Positions 1-8,496 of a stretch of 49,496 bases of DNA are shown in pieces. The notes under the pieces were generated by a model. It made no database searches, was not told where the DNA came from, and saw nothing but the letters and a program-made list of their open reading frames with translations. Where the stretch lies: contig NZ_JBNASF010000012.1 of assembly GCF_049720995.1 (NCBI RefSeq), forward strand, positions 1 through 49,496. The letters run 5' to 3'. A program made the translations under genes and the position numbers. The stretch comes from Methanothermobacter sp049720995 (lineage in GTDB: Archaea > Methanobacteriota > Methanobacteria > Methanobacteriales > Methanothermobacteraceae). Position 1 is the stretch's first letter. Each line of letters begins with the position of its first letter.

Positions 1-267
1 GTGGTTTATTATGCCGTATTTCACTGTGCCGTTTTTGATTATCACATACTTTATGTTCAGTGTCCTGTTGAGGACAATCGGGGATGTGTACCTTGTACTA
101 TTTACAGTTGGCATGGCACCGTTGATGGTGTAGTAAACACCATCTTCTATAGTTGTATTTCCAGCCGCAGCAACCTTTAAGGGTGCATTAGCAGCTGTGG
201 CATAACCTGTTCCAGCCAGGACCGCCATAGCAAAAAGAGCAATGACAATCCCTGCATTCATTTTCAT
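1..267 (-). CDS. Secreted or surface protein, N-terminal part (runs off the left edge)
   Basis: Reads without a stop from an ATG at 267 to the window edge (89 codons seen). A near-ideal ribosome site (AAGGAGGT) lies just upstream. The first 26 residues look like a signal peptide: a short basic start (MKMN), a hydrophobic core around residues 6-20, then small residues (ATAANA). After that comes a polar, Asn/Thr-rich stretch with several N-x-S/T sequons, as in archaeal surface proteins. The gene starts 38 bp downstream of the THUMP gene on the same strand and may be co-transcribed or use an AT-rich box around 281-293. The C-terminal domains are outside the window, so no function can be given. 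Confidence 0.72.
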   Translation of the reverse strand, partial: MKMNAGIVIALFAMAVLAGTGYATAANAPLKVAAAGNTTIEDGVYYTINGAMPTVNSTRYTSPIVLNRTLNIKYVIIKNGTVKYGIINH

Positions 268-305
268 GAAAAACCTCCTTTCTATATTTAATATCTATGT
301 GAATT

Positions 306-845
306 TCACCCCTTCTTCAGAACATCATGGGGTTTTAGGACACTCACCCCGGTTGCCTCACCCACAACCTCTATCTGTATAATCCAGTCAGGATCATCAG
401 ATTCCTTAACCGGAAACCTCTCCATTAAAAAAGCCGAAACCGCATCAACGACCTCCTCTGGAGACTTTATGTACCTGCGCCCCCTGAGGTCGCAGATGAC
501 CCTGAAACTCTCCCCTGCCTTAACCTTCTCAGATACGAGGCTCGCAACCCTTTCGATTATACTGTCCAGCCTTGTTCTCACAACAGCCTCAACAGGGACG
601 ACCTTGGATATTACAGTGGTTGGAGAATTCCTGATTATATTAACAGCCTCAAATGGGTCCATATCAAGATCAAATTTAAGGACATTTGGAAAATCAGAAT
701 CCCTGACCCTGACTTCGCCTTCGTACCTTGAAAGCGCCATTTCAATCTCTTCAACACCAACTATCTCCTCACCTGCAGGGCCACCCTTCTGACCGCTGAG
801 GGTCACGATGAGGTTGAAATTTTCAGGAACCTTCAAAGAAATCAC
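306..845 (-). CDS. Stand-alone THUMP domain protein, TAN1-like
   Basis: 179 residues from a GTG start. The middle and C-terminal part (about residues 60-160) has the THUMP pattern: a basic helix region, then 'SFRVICDLRG', 'IKSPEEVVDAVSAFL' and a final strand 'WIIQIEVVGEATGVSVL'. THUMP domains bind the acceptor arm of tRNA. There is no fused methylase, sulfurtransferase or pseudouridine synthase domain, so it resembles the adaptor TAN1, which helps a separate acetyltransferase make N4-acetylcytidine in tRNA. That exact role is inference from family. A box A-like sequence at 872-880 would give a very short leader. Confidence 0.75.
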   Translation of the reverse strand: MISLKVPENFNLIVTLSGQKGGPAGEEIVGVEEIEMALSRYEGEVRVRDSDFPNVLKFDLDMDPFEAVNIIRNSPTTVISKVVPVEAVVRTRLDSIIERVASLVSEKVKAGESFRVICDLRGRRYIKSPEEVVDAVSAFLMERFPVKESDDPDWIIQIEVVGEATGVSVLKPHDVLKKG

Positions 846-871
846 ACCCCCTTATCCTACTATGTTGGGGG

Positions 872-880
872 ATATATAAG
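872..880 (-). promoter_or_regulatory. Box A (TATA) candidate for the THUMP gene
   Basis: On the minus strand this reads CTTATATAT. Its centre is about 30 bp upstream of the GTG at 845, which would give an almost leaderless transcript. Support is match to the archaeal box A pattern and position only. Confidence 0.45.
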
Positions 881-958
881 TCATTATCCATGTAGCCATG
901 GTTCAACCAATATCAGAAATTTTTAGCTCCATTTTGCCATCAGTAACTCCCTTCAAAT

Positions 959-1165
959 CTAGGGTTCAAGGTCATATATCAGAAATCCAAGTATGAATCC
1001 AAATATTCCAAATGCAACAAAACCTTCGAGGGCTGACCTCAGAACGTTCCAGTCCACAGCCATCCTTCCGATCATCCCCCATATAAAGAGGACGGACGAG
1101 CCAAGCACCGCGAGTATCACCGCAATCTTGATTGAGTACTTGATCCTTTCAATCAAGGAGTTCAC
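959..1165 (-). CDS. Small membrane protein, two predicted helices
   Basis: 68 residues from a GTG directly after the stop codon of the aldo-keto reductase (stop 1166-1168, start 1165). Two hydrophobic segments are visible, about residues 13-32 and 46-64, joined by a short polar loop; the N-terminus is basic. No family is recognised. The direct stop-start junction makes it the last gene of the bioY / DUF1284 / reductase operon. It may be a membrane partner of the reductase, but nothing in the sequence shows this. Confidence 0.7.
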   Translation of the reverse strand: MNSLIERIKYSIKIAVILAVLGSSVLFIWGMIGRMAVDWNVLRSALEGFVAFGIFGFILGFLIYDLEP

Positions 1166-2275
1166 CTATCCAAGTTTTTCATGGACCTTCCTGAGTTCAG
1201 AGGGTATGTCAATCATCTGGGGGCAGGGCATACAGGAACCGCAGCCTGAACAGTTTGATGCCCGCTCCCGGGCATCCATGATCTTCCTGTACTCAGTTTC
1301 CACTCCCCTGCTGCTCATGAACCTGTATACGTCATTCAGAAGCCTGAAGTTACGGGGTATGTCAACACCCTCAGGGCAGGGCATACAGTATCCGCATTCT
1401 GAACAGGGCACACTCTTCCTCATGCGGTAGGCCCTTTTGATCTCCCTTAAAATTTCATGGTCATCTTCTGTGAGCTCTTGTGAGTTCAATGCAATTTCAA
1501 CATTCTCCCTGATCTCTGATACACTGCCCATACCACTCAGAACCACGTCAACATCATCCATATCCCATAGATACCTCAGACACCACTCCACAGGCTTTCG
1601 GGGGGTCCTGGCCATTTCATATATCTCCCTGACCTCAGGTGGAATGTTGCGTACAAGCGAGCCTCCCCTCAGTGGCTCCATTATCACAGTGCCGGCACCA
1701 AGTCCACGGGCGTATGAAAGGGTGGTGGGGTTTGCCTGGTCATCATCAACTATATTGTGCTGGACCTGAATGACATCCCAGCTGTATGAGTCGGCTATCT
1801 CAAAGAATACATCTGCTGTATCATGGAATGAGAATCCAACGTAAATTCCATCATTCTGGAGTGAATCAAGAAAATCAAGAACCCCCATATCCTTGAGGGA
1901 CACCCAGGAATCCTTTTTGAGGTTGTGCAGCAGGTATATGTCAATTTTGCCTCTGAGGCGCTTCATCTGCTCCTCAAAATACACATCCATGTCCTTTCTT
2001 CTGTTAACAAGCCACGTGGGAAGCTTGGTTGCCACAACAACATCGTCCATGCACTCATCATTTTCTGAAAGAAAGTCCCCCAGGAAGACCTCACTTTCAC
2101 CGCCATGGTAGGTGTAACCGGTGTCAATGTAGTTTATACCGCTCTCAAGGGCAAACTCCATAATCCTCGCTGCAGATCTTCTATCAAGTCTACCGTTTAC
2201 CTCAGGGAACCTCATGACCCCTATTCCCAGTATAGACGCAGATATGGTCGTTGAACCCAGTTTTCGCCGGATCAT
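1166..2275 (-). CDS. Aldo/keto reductase with C-terminal 4Fe-4S domain
   Basis: 369 residues. Residues about 1-270 form the NAD(P)-dependent aldo/keto reductase barrel. The catalytic tetrad is visible: Asp and Tyr in 'YIDTGYTYHGG', Lys in 'VVATKLP', His in 'IDIYLLHNL'. The C-terminal about 80 residues hold two cysteine clusters, 'CSECGYCMPCPEGVDIP' and 'CSGCGSCMPCPQMIDIP', typical of ferredoxin-like 4Fe-4S domains. This two-part form is common in methanogens and anaerobes; the substrate is unknown and the clusters suggest that electrons may come from or go to ferredoxin (inference). ATG start with GAGGTGA upstream, only 4 bp after the DUF1284 gene. Confidence 0.92.
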   Translation of the reverse strand: MIRRKLGSTTISASILGIGVMRFPEVNGRLDRRSAARIMEFALESGINYIDTGYTYHGGESEVFLGDFLSENDECMDDVVVATKLPTWLVNRRKDMDVYFEEQMKRLRGKIDIYLLHNLKKDSWVSLKDMGVLDFLDSLQNDGIYVGFSFHDTADVFFEIADSYSWDVIQVQHNIVDDDQANPTTLSYARGLGAGTVIMEPLRGGSLVRNIPPEVREIYEMARTPRKPVEWCLRYLWDMDDVDVVLSGMGSVSEIRENVEIALNSQELTEDDHEILREIKRAYRMRKSVPCSECGYCMPCPEGVDIPRNFRLLNDVYRFMSSRGVETEYRKIMDARERASNCSGCGSCMPCPQMIDIPSELRKVHEKLG

Positions 2276-2279
2276 CCTT

Positions 2280-2720
2280 TCACCTCAAACATTGGGGCTT
2301 TCTGTGTACCAGGCAGACTTCAATCCAGGAACATTCACCGCACATCTCGGTTAATTCAGGGGAATCCAGGAGGGGGGCGATAAGCCCTTCAATTTCTGCG
2401 GGTGTCAGTTCATCCCCGCTATTTATACCCATTAACTCCATGAGCCTATGATCCATGAGCCTCACGGTGTCTTCGGCTCTCAGGCAGGCGGATCCATCAA
2501 GGAATGGACATGCAGCACAGATATCGTCTGGAAAATCAACAATCATCATGGACTTCCGGGGGTTATCATGGATCCAGCTGAGGATCCTCTCCATATTATC
2601 AACGAATTCCCTGCTGTAGCCGTATCCCTGAAACCCCCGCATACAGAGGAGGTGATGTGCCCTGATTATCAGCTCAGGGCAGCCTCCATTCAGGGAATTT
2701 ATGGACGTCAACCTCTTCAC
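2280..2720 (-). CDS. DUF1284 family cysteine-rich protein
   Basis: 146 residues from a GTG with AAAGGAG upstream. The family signature 'RAHHLLCMRGFQGYGYS' starts near residue 20. Conserved cysteines occur in 'DDICAACPFLDGSACL' and near the end in 'EMCGECSWIEVC', a spacing that suggests a metal or Fe-S site. Function is unknown. It overlaps the end of bioY by about 47 bp. A CTG at 2672 with GGAGG upstream lies right after the bioY stop and just before the conserved block, so the first 16 residues may not be translated. It is co-transcribed with bioY and the Fe-S reductase. Confidence 0.8.
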   Translation of the reverse strand: MKRLTSINSLNGGCPELIIRAHHLLCMRGFQGYGYSREFVDNMERILSWIHDNPRKSMMIVDFPDDICAACPFLDGSACLRAEDTVRLMDHRLMELMGINSGDELTPAEIEGLIAPLLDSPELTEMCGECSWIEVCLVHRKPQCLR

Positions 2721-3336
2721 CGTAGGGCTCCTTTGGTGTTATTGCCCTTGTAAGTGCCGCAGCCCCTGTTATCTTAAGCAGATCGCCTGGTATGAACGGT
2801 AAAAGCCCCATGACAAGAAGTTCCCATGCTGATGGCATGTTCCCTGTTGTCTGCATGGTCCAGAGCCCCAGAACAAGAAGTCCAGGGATGTAGATGAGGC
2901 CAAAGTTTGCAACAAGCATGAGGGCCATCATCGGTGTGAACTTCCTTGATCTTATGTGCCTGTCAACGAAGTGGCCCAGCAGCAACGCTGCAAGAACGAA
3001 TCCAATGAGGTATCCCCCGGTTGCACCCATCAGTACAGAGGCTCCACCGGTCATACCTGCAAACCATGGCACTCCCGCAGCACCAATAAGGACGTATATG
3101 GCCTGGCTCACCCCGCCCCAGTACCTTCCAAGGACAACACCGGACATGAGGACTGCCAGTGTCTGGGCGGTGATGGGTACAGGTGTCCATGGCAGCGGAA
3201 TCACAACCTGGGCCATTGCACCTGTTACACAGGCCATGAAAAATGCCATGACTGTCTTGCTGATCCATGTCTGAGTGTGTCTCCATCTGAACAGACTGTA
3301 ACGCATCCTGTAGTATCCTTCAAGGTCAATGTTCAT
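2674..3336 (-). CDS. bioY: Biotin transporter substrate-binding subunit BioY
   Basis: 220 residues, integral membrane. The BioY pattern is clear: 'QVVIPLPWTPVPITAQTLAVL', a GVVLG turn, 'GAAGVPWFAGMTGG', 'GATGGYLIGFVLAALLLG' and 'FIPGDLLKITGAAALT', with about six hydrophobic helices. BioY is the S component of an ECF-type importer; it captures biotin and works alone or with an EcfAT module. No EcfA or EcfT gene lies in this window. The N-terminus is about 25 residues longer than usual but the ATG at 3336 has a good site (GGGAGGTTATG), so it is kept. First gene of a four-gene operon. Confidence 0.93.
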   Translation of the reverse strand: MNIDLEGYYRMRYSLFRWRHTQTWISKTVMAFFMACVTGAMAQVVIPLPWTPVPITAQTLAVLMSGVVLGRYWGGVSQAIYVLIGAAGVPWFAGMTGGASVLMGATGGYLIGFVLAALLLGHFVDRHIRSRKFTPMMALMLVANFGLIYIPGLLVLGLWTMQTTGNMPSAWELLVMGLLPFIPGDLLKITGAAALTRAITPKEPYGEEVDVHKFPEWRLP

Positions 3337-3480
3337 ATCATAACCTCCCTGGGGTGAGAATAATTGGAATCCCTTAGATAGTTGGCTGTCGGATGATAAA
3401 AAAGTTTTGTTGTGTGAGGGTTTTTCATCAGGTCAGTTTCTGCGGGATGTTCTCTGTGGTAAGGGATGTTGTGTCATCAG

Positions 3481-4815
3481 CTACCCCTCCATCTCCTGAA
3501 CTCTCCGCACATATTCACCTATTCTGAATTTCCGTTCAAGTCCACGGTCATTCATGTACCTGACCTTTCCGAATATCTCCCTTTCGGCCCAGGCCCGGTC
3601 ATGTTTACCGAAACACCAGGCAACCCCTGTGAAGCCATTGGGGTCCCTGCCATCTATCTCATACTTATCATTGAGGTAAAGTGCTATGTTGTAGGCCCTT
3701 TCAGGGTGATCTGTCCATTCCAGGATCTTTTTACCCCAGTACATCCTCATGTAACCGTGCATCTTTCCGGTGATAACCATCTCCTTCTGGGCGGCGTTCC
3801 AGTAGGGGTCATGGGTTCTGGCATCCTCAAATTCCCTGAGAGTGTACTCATATTCCCGGGGGTCTCCTGCGTGCTCCATGAGGGTGTTCCGGGCCCACTC
3901 TGGAAGACACATTATGCTGCTGTAATTCTCACTGTAGTGGACAAAGTTCATGCTGAGCTCCCTCCTCACAATTAGCTCCTCAAGGAACTCAGGACAGTCC
4001 CCTGCCTCTGAGGCTTTCAGTGCAAGATAAAGGGGAGATATATGGCCGAAATGAAGATAGGGGCTCATATTGGATAGACAGTTCTTCACAGGGTCATTTC
4101 TGTGCATTTCAAAGCATTCGAGCTTTTCTCTCAAAAATTCGCTGAACACTGCGAGGGCAGCAGATGTTCCGCCCCTGAATACCGATGGCCCGGGCCCATC
4201 AGGGGCCATGAAACCCCTGATCACATCCTGAAATTCAGGTCCGGGTTCAAGATCCAGGGACTCCATCCTGATGCTTCTCTTCCGCACCGGGACCAGGAAC
4301 CTCCTGAGGTGCCTCCCTATCTTCGGCCTGAAGGTCCCTGCAGAGTATTCCTCCTTATCTGATGCTGTTTCCACGGGTACTATGACGTTGCTCTCAACCT
4401 GTGTGAGGGGGATGTGGAGTGCACCTGCAGCCTCAAGGACCCACTGCTCCTGGATGTCAAGGTATCCTCTGTCAGTCACAGCTTCAACCGCATCATCGGC
4501 GTATTTCAGGAGAACAGATGGTGGAGAGCCCTTTTCAATTACAAACTGTATACCCCTTTTCCTCAGACCGTCCCTCACATCCAGGAGACCCTCAATGAGG
4601 AAACGGTAATGGCGGGAGTTGGCATCTGGGAATTCATCTGTGAGGCCGAATACCACCAGAAGAGGCTTTTCTAGCCTATTGGCTGTTTCAATGGCATATT
4701 CAAGGGCATGATTCCAGTGGGTCCTCACAGATGCCTGCATCCAGTATATCACGTAACTGCCCCGATCATCGGGCTCCACACCATTGAGGGTTCTTATCCT
4801 TTCCCTCTGTATCAT
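3481..4815 (-). CDS. phr: Class II CPD photolyase
   Basis: 444 residues, the usual length for a class II enzyme. It uses FADH- and light to split cyclobutane pyrimidine dimers in DNA. The N-terminal antenna-type domain has 'NRLEKPLLVVFGLTDEFP' and 'RHYRFLIEGL'. The FAD/catalytic domain ends with the class II signature 'MHGYMRMYWGKKILEWT' followed by 'YEIDGRDPNGFTGVAWCFG'. ATG start at 4815. It follows the DUF523-DUF1722 gene by 9 bp on the same strand, so the two are probably one transcript. Confidence 0.94.
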   Translation of the reverse strand: MIQRERIRTLNGVEPDDRGSYVIYWMQASVRTHWNHALEYAIETANRLEKPLLVVFGLTDEFPDANSRHYRFLIEGLLDVRDGLRKRGIQFVIEKGSPPSVLLKYADDAVEAVTDRGYLDIQEQWVLEAAGALHIPLTQVESNVIVPVETASDKEEYSAGTFRPKIGRHLRRFLVPVRKRSIRMESLDLEPGPEFQDVIRGFMAPDGPGPSVFRGGTSAALAVFSEFLREKLECFEMHRNDPVKNCLSNMSPYLHFGHISPLYLALKASEAGDCPEFLEELIVRRELSMNFVHYSENYSSIMCLPEWARNTLMEHAGDPREYEYTLREFEDARTHDPYWNAAQKEMVITGKMHGYMRMYWGKKILEWTDHPERAYNIALYLNDKYEIDGRDPNGFTGVAWCFGKHDRAWAEREIFGKVRYMNDRGLERKFRIGEYVRRVQEMEG

Positions 4816-4824
4816 CCGGATTCC

Positions 4825-5760
4825 TCAGCTTATGATGGTTACAGGTACTAGCTCCCGGGGATATGGCTCGAAGAATGTCTGTTCCCTGAGGTAAGTTTCA
4901 TCGAACCTGGCAACCCATGCTCTCAGTATGCTGAGGGGGACGAGCATCGGGACCACACCCCTGCGGTACCATTCAATGGATTTAAGGAAGTACCTCCTTT
5001 CCTCACCATTCAGTCTGGATGAAAAATGACCGAAGGCATGCAGAAGGGCATTGACCTTTCTTTCAGGCTTAATGGGACCCTCCATGATCCTGCAAAATAA
5101 TTGAGAGTAGGTTTCAATGGTGTCTTCCAGATCCTTCTGCTCTGCAATCACCCTTCCAAGTCTGTTCTGCCCATCTGGACTGAGGGACATGAGCAGTAAC
5201 TTGTTCTTTGTGTGGAACTCTATGAGATCCTGGAGGGTTTTCACTCCCCTGAGGTCCCTTAAGAGGTAGACCCTAATGAGGAAATCCTCCCTTATCTGGA
5301 GGTTACGCAGGCGTCCCTCATCCTCAAGGGGCATATGCGGGAATCTCTCCATGACGGCCCTTCCAAAAAATCCCATCCCATCCCTGCCTGGGCGCTGCCC
5401 TTCACCATGATAGACCTTCACATTCCTTATACCGCAGGAGGGGGATCTGTTCTTCAGGATGAAACCGTCGACGACCTCCAGGGAATTCAGGAAGGATTCC
5501 GTGAATGATCTCATTTCGGAGGTTATATCACGGCCTGTTTCTGGCTGCACAAGCCTCAGCTCCCCATCCCTTTCTCTTATGTGGATGGGGGGCCGTGGAA
5601 CACCAAGTCCAATCTCGACCTCCGGGCAGACCGTTACAAAGTCAGCATGATCTCCGAAATCCCTCACAAAGGGGCTTGATATCATCGATCCATCATAGCG
5701 GCAGTGGTCATGTTCAATGCAGCGACTTAGCACAAGGACCGGGCGCCTGAATTTTCTCAT
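4825..5760 (-). CDS. TudS-like (DUF523) plus YbgA-like (DUF1722) fusion protein
   Basis: 311 residues. Residues about 1-150 are DUF523: 'LSRCIEHDHCRYDGS' (C14, C20), 'VCPEVEIGLGVPRPP' (C45, E47) and 'LKNRSPSCGIRN' (C109). The pattern C14/C45/C109 with a nearby Glu and Ser matches the cysteine arrangement of TudS, a 4Fe-4S thiouracil desulfidase. Residues about 180-311 are DUF1722 (YbgA), with 'LQDLIEFHTKNKLLLMSLS' and 'VPLSILRAW'. Function is not established; a nucleobase repair or desulfuration role is inference. It is directly upstream of the photolyase, the same order as ybgA-phr in E. coli. Start is ATG at 5760. Confidence 0.9.
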   Translation of the reverse strand: MRKFRRPVLVLSRCIEHDHCRYDGSMISSPFVRDFGDHADFVTVCPEVEIGLGVPRPPIHIRERDGELRLVQPETGRDITSEMRSFTESFLNSLEVVDGFILKNRSPSCGIRNVKVYHGEGQRPGRDGMGFFGRAVMERFPHMPLEDEGRLRNLQIREDFLIRVYLLRDLRGVKTLQDLIEFHTKNKLLLMSLSPDGQNRLGRVIAEQKDLEDTIETYSQLFCRIMEGPIKPERKVNALLHAFGHFSSRLNGEERRYFLKSIEWYRRGVVPMLVPLSILRAWVARFDETYLREQTFFEPYPRELVPVTIIS

Positions 5761-5878
5761 AAACTATATTTAGGTACCTGGTTATAGATAACCTTACCCA
5801 TATTTGCAGCGGATCAAGCAGGGCTCCCAGTCCCCGCCTATATCCTAGGTTCTCTAAGAGGATACTGTAGATGATAGG

Positions 5879-7267
5879 ATGACATGCAGGATTCTAATAC
5901 TTGAAGATGTTCCATTTGACGTTGAACTCATGGAGAGGGAGATAAGGAGGGCAGGAATTGAATTCATATCAGAGGTCGTTGATAATGAGGACGACTTCAT
6001 GAGGGCCCTCGAGGAGTTCAAACCAGACGTCATACTTGCAGATTACTCCCTTCCATCATTCGATGGGGTTTCCGCCCTCTCAATAGCAGGGGAGAAGTGT
6101 CCATGGGTGCCATTCATATTTGTGAGTGGCAAGATAGGTGAGGAATTTGCAGTGGAGGCCCTTAAGGCAGGAGCCACTGACTATGTCCTCAAGAGCAACT
6201 TTTCGAAGCTCCCCCTTGCAATAAGAAGAGCGATCAGAGAGGTTGAGAAGGAACAGGAGCTTGAAAGAACAAGGCAGTCACTGGTTGAGAGTCACTGGCA
6301 ACTGCGGGAAGCCCAGAAGATAGGCAGGATAGGGAGCTGGCAGTGGGATATCGCCTCAGACACACTCTCATGCTCTGAGGAGGCCCTCAGAATACTTGGA
6401 ATCCCCGGGGAGGAATTCAGGGGCAGCTTGGATGAGATGGTCTCAAGGATTCATCCTGATGAACAGGAAACCTTCAGAGATTCCATCAGGTCTCTGAGGC
6501 CATTTGAGGGTGAATACAGGGTGGTCCGTGATGATGGCTCCATCTCCGTGGTGCTGCTAAGGGCAAAGGTTCTGAAGGACCCACGGGGAAATCCAAAATC
6601 GGTGATAGGAATAAAACAGGATATAACAGAGGATAAACGCATCAGGGAATCCCTTGAGGCATCAATCAGGGAGAAGGAATTCCTCCTATCTGAGATGCAC
6701 CACAGGGTTAAGAACAACCTTCAGCTGATATCAAGTCTTATAAGGCTCCAGTCAAGGTACATAGATGATGAGAGGGCCCTGGAAATATTCACCGAATGCC
6801 AGAACAGGGTTAAATCCATAGCCCTTGTGCATGAAAAACTCTATGGAGCAGGGGATGGAATGGCTGTTAACCTCAGAGATTACATGGAGGATCTCCTCTC
6901 TGAACTGATGGATATGTGCCGGGGGAGAGATATCGTATTCCGGATGGAACTCGAGGAGGTTCATGTGGGAATCAAAACCGCGGTTTCCATTGGACTCATC
7001 GTCAATGAACTCGTAACAAATGCCATAAAGCATGGTGTAGTTTCCGGTGGTGAAGTGCGGATCGGACTTTCACTCTCAGATGGCAGGGGGGTGCTCACGG
7101 TTGCAGATAACGGCAGGGGACTGCCCCCTGACATTGAAGTTTCAGATCCCCCAGGTTTCGGTCTTAAACTCGTCAAATTCATGATGAAGAGGATCAATGG
7201 ATCAATAACTGCAGAGAACTGCGATGGGGCTGTTTTCACAGTCACCTTTGACACCGGTGGTGGGTGA
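5879..7267 (+). CDS. Receiver-PAS-histidine kinase (HisKA_2 type)
   Basis: 462 residues, no membrane segment, so cytoplasmic. Residues 1-120 are a receiver domain with acidic pair E9/D10, phospho-acceptor D55 in 'DVILADYSLPSFDG', and the conserved Lys in 'DYVLKSN'. Residues about 140-255 are a PAS domain ('GSWQWDI' ... 'GIKQDITEDK'). The kinase core has 'EMHHRVKNNLQL' at about 272-283 (H274/H275), an N-box 'NELVTNAIKHG' and a G-box 'VADNGRGLP'. Signal sensed by PAS is unknown. It overlaps the next kinase gene and they form a pair. ATG at 5879 with only a weak ribosome site. Confidence 0.92.
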   Translation: MTCRILILEDVPFDVELMEREIRRAGIEFISEVVDNEDDFMRALEEFKPDVILADYSLPSFDGVSALSIAGEKCPWVPFIFVSGKIGEEFAVEALKAGATDYVLKSNFSKLPLAIRRAIREVEKEQELERTRQSLVESHWQLREAQKIGRIGSWQWDIASDTLSCSEEALRILGIPGEEFRGSLDEMVSRIHPDEQETFRDSIRSLRPFEGEYRVVRDDGSISVVLLRAKVLKDPRGNPKSVIGIKQDITEDKRIRESLEASIREKEFLLSEMHHRVKNNLQLISSLIRLQSRYIDDERALEIFTECQNRVKSIALVHEKLYGAGDGMAVNLRDYMEDLLSELMDMCRGRDIVFRMELEEVHVGIKTAVSIGLIVNELVTNAIKHGVVSGGEVRIGLSLSDGRGVLTVADNGRGLPPDIEVSDPPGFGLKLVKFMMKRINGSITAENCDGAVFTVTFDTGGG

Positions 7268-8325
7268 TGAAGGGAAGGGTTGTTATCGTAGAGGATGAGG
7301 AACTTGTTGCCCAGGATATCAGGTACATACTTGAGGATGCAGGCTATGATGTGGCCGCAATATTCCACTCAGCCGAGGACCTCCTTGAGAGTCTTGATAA
7401 ACTCAAGCCAGATACCATAATAATGGATATCATGCTTGAGGGTGAAATGGATGGTATCGACGCTGCGAGGATAGTCAGGGACCGGATGGATGTCCCAATA
7501 ATATACCTCACGGCCTACAGCAGCGATGAGATAGTTAGAAGGGCAAGGGAAACTGAACCCTCAGCATACATCATTAAACCATTCCATGAGAGGGATATAA
7601 AGGTGAACCTTGAAATGGCCCTCTACAAGCATGAGGCAAAGAAGAACCGGCTGAAGCTTTTGAGGGAGAGAACCATCAACGAGCACCTTAAAAGGTCAAT
7701 AGAGGAGAAGGAGAAGCTCCTAAGGGAACTTCACCACAGGGTCAAGAATAACCTCCAGCTCATTATAAGCCTCCTCTCCCTGCAGATAATGTACATAGAG
7801 GATCCGGCTATTGATGAATTTTTCAGGGATTACGTTAACCAGCTGCGCTCCATTGCAATGATACATGAGGGTGCCTATCCATCCTCAGGCACCTACATCA
7901 TTGATTTTAATGCATATATCAGGAGTCTCTCATCCCATCTTCTTAACTCCCATGAGAAGGCATCAGATGTCAGTGTAAGAGTCATGGGGGATCCTGCAGA
8001 GCTTAACATGGATACAGCCCTCCCACTGGCACTTATAACAGCAGAACTGATCTCCAACTCACTCAAACACGCCTTCAGGGAGGGTGGTGGTGAGATAATT
8101 ATTGAAATCAGGAGATTAAATGGCCGTCACAGACTCATATACAGGGATAATGGCTCCGGTCTACCGGAGGACGTCAGTTTCCCTGATGGGGGATCATTCG
8201 GGTTCAGGATGATGGAAAACCTTGCAGGGCAGCTTGGAGGGCACATTGAGGTTAAAAGCAGTGATGAGGGTGTTGTATTCACCTTTGAGTTCTTTGAGCA
8301 GTTTTATGTTGACAGGATAACCTGA
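7264..8325 (+). CDS. Receiver-histidine kinase (HisKA_2 type)
   Basis: 353 residues. Receiver domain residues 1-125 with E10/D11, phospho-acceptor D55 in 'TIIMDIMLEG', conserved Thr in 'YLTAYSS' and Lys in 'YIIKPF'. Then 'ELHHRVKNNLQLI' (H157/H158) and an ATPase domain with 'AELISNSLKHAF' and 'YRDNGSGLPED'. No PAS and no DNA-binding output. The start is GTG 7264 or ATG 7267; both overlap the TGA of the upstream gene, so translation is coupled. Phosphate relay between the two proteins is likely from their architecture but unproven. Confidence 0.92.
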   Translation: MMKGRVVIVEDEELVAQDIRYILEDAGYDVAAIFHSAEDLLESLDKLKPDTIIMDIMLEGEMDGIDAARIVRDRMDVPIIYLTAYSSDEIVRRARETEPSAYIIKPFHERDIKVNLEMALYKHEAKKNRLKLLRERTINEHLKRSIEEKEKLLRELHHRVKNNLQLIISLLSLQIMYIEDPAIDEFFRDYVNQLRSIAMIHEGAYPSSGTYIIDFNAYIRSLSSHLLNSHEKASDVSVRVMGDPAELNMDTALPLALITAELISNSLKHAFREGGGEIIIEIRRLNGRHRLIYRDNGSGLPEDVSFPDGGSFGFRMMENLAGQLGGHIEVKSSDEGVVFTFEFFEQFYVDRIT

Positions 8326-8408
8326 CCTGTTTTTTGAACTTCCATGTGCTGATGGAGTGACCTGAACGTGTTTTATGAATCTCCAGTTTCCGGTTATCAT
8401 GTATCTGG

Positions 8409-8482
8409 TTTCAGTTGCGGAGTCTTGTGGGAGTTGTGTTCTGAAAAGGGTTTTTTGGGGGGGGCTTTCAGTTGCGGAGTCT
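8409..8482. repeat. Pair of 17-bp direct repeats, 57 bp apart
   Basis: The 17-mer TTTCAGTTGCGGAGTCT occurs at 8409-8425 and again at 8466-8482 in the convergent gap between the kinase pair and the arsenite pump gene. The spacing (57 bp) is close to the periods of the tandem duplications elsewhere in the window, but here only part of the unit is conserved. Confidence 0.8.
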
Positions 8483-8496
8483 CCCCGGTTTAATTG

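Noticed and set aside
846..958. tRNA-like text (GGTTCAA) in the gap before the small membrane protein gene
   Set aside because: No acceptor stem or D-arm can be formed around it.
993..1430. 145-codon plus-strand frame
   Set aside because: Antisense to the reductase and small membrane protein genes, which are well supported by motifs and ribosome sites.
5780..5793. Palindrome GGTTAT-AG-ATAACC between the DUF523 gene and the kinase pair
   Set aside because: It could be an operator, but a 6-bp arm in a 118-bp gap is weak and no second copy was seen.
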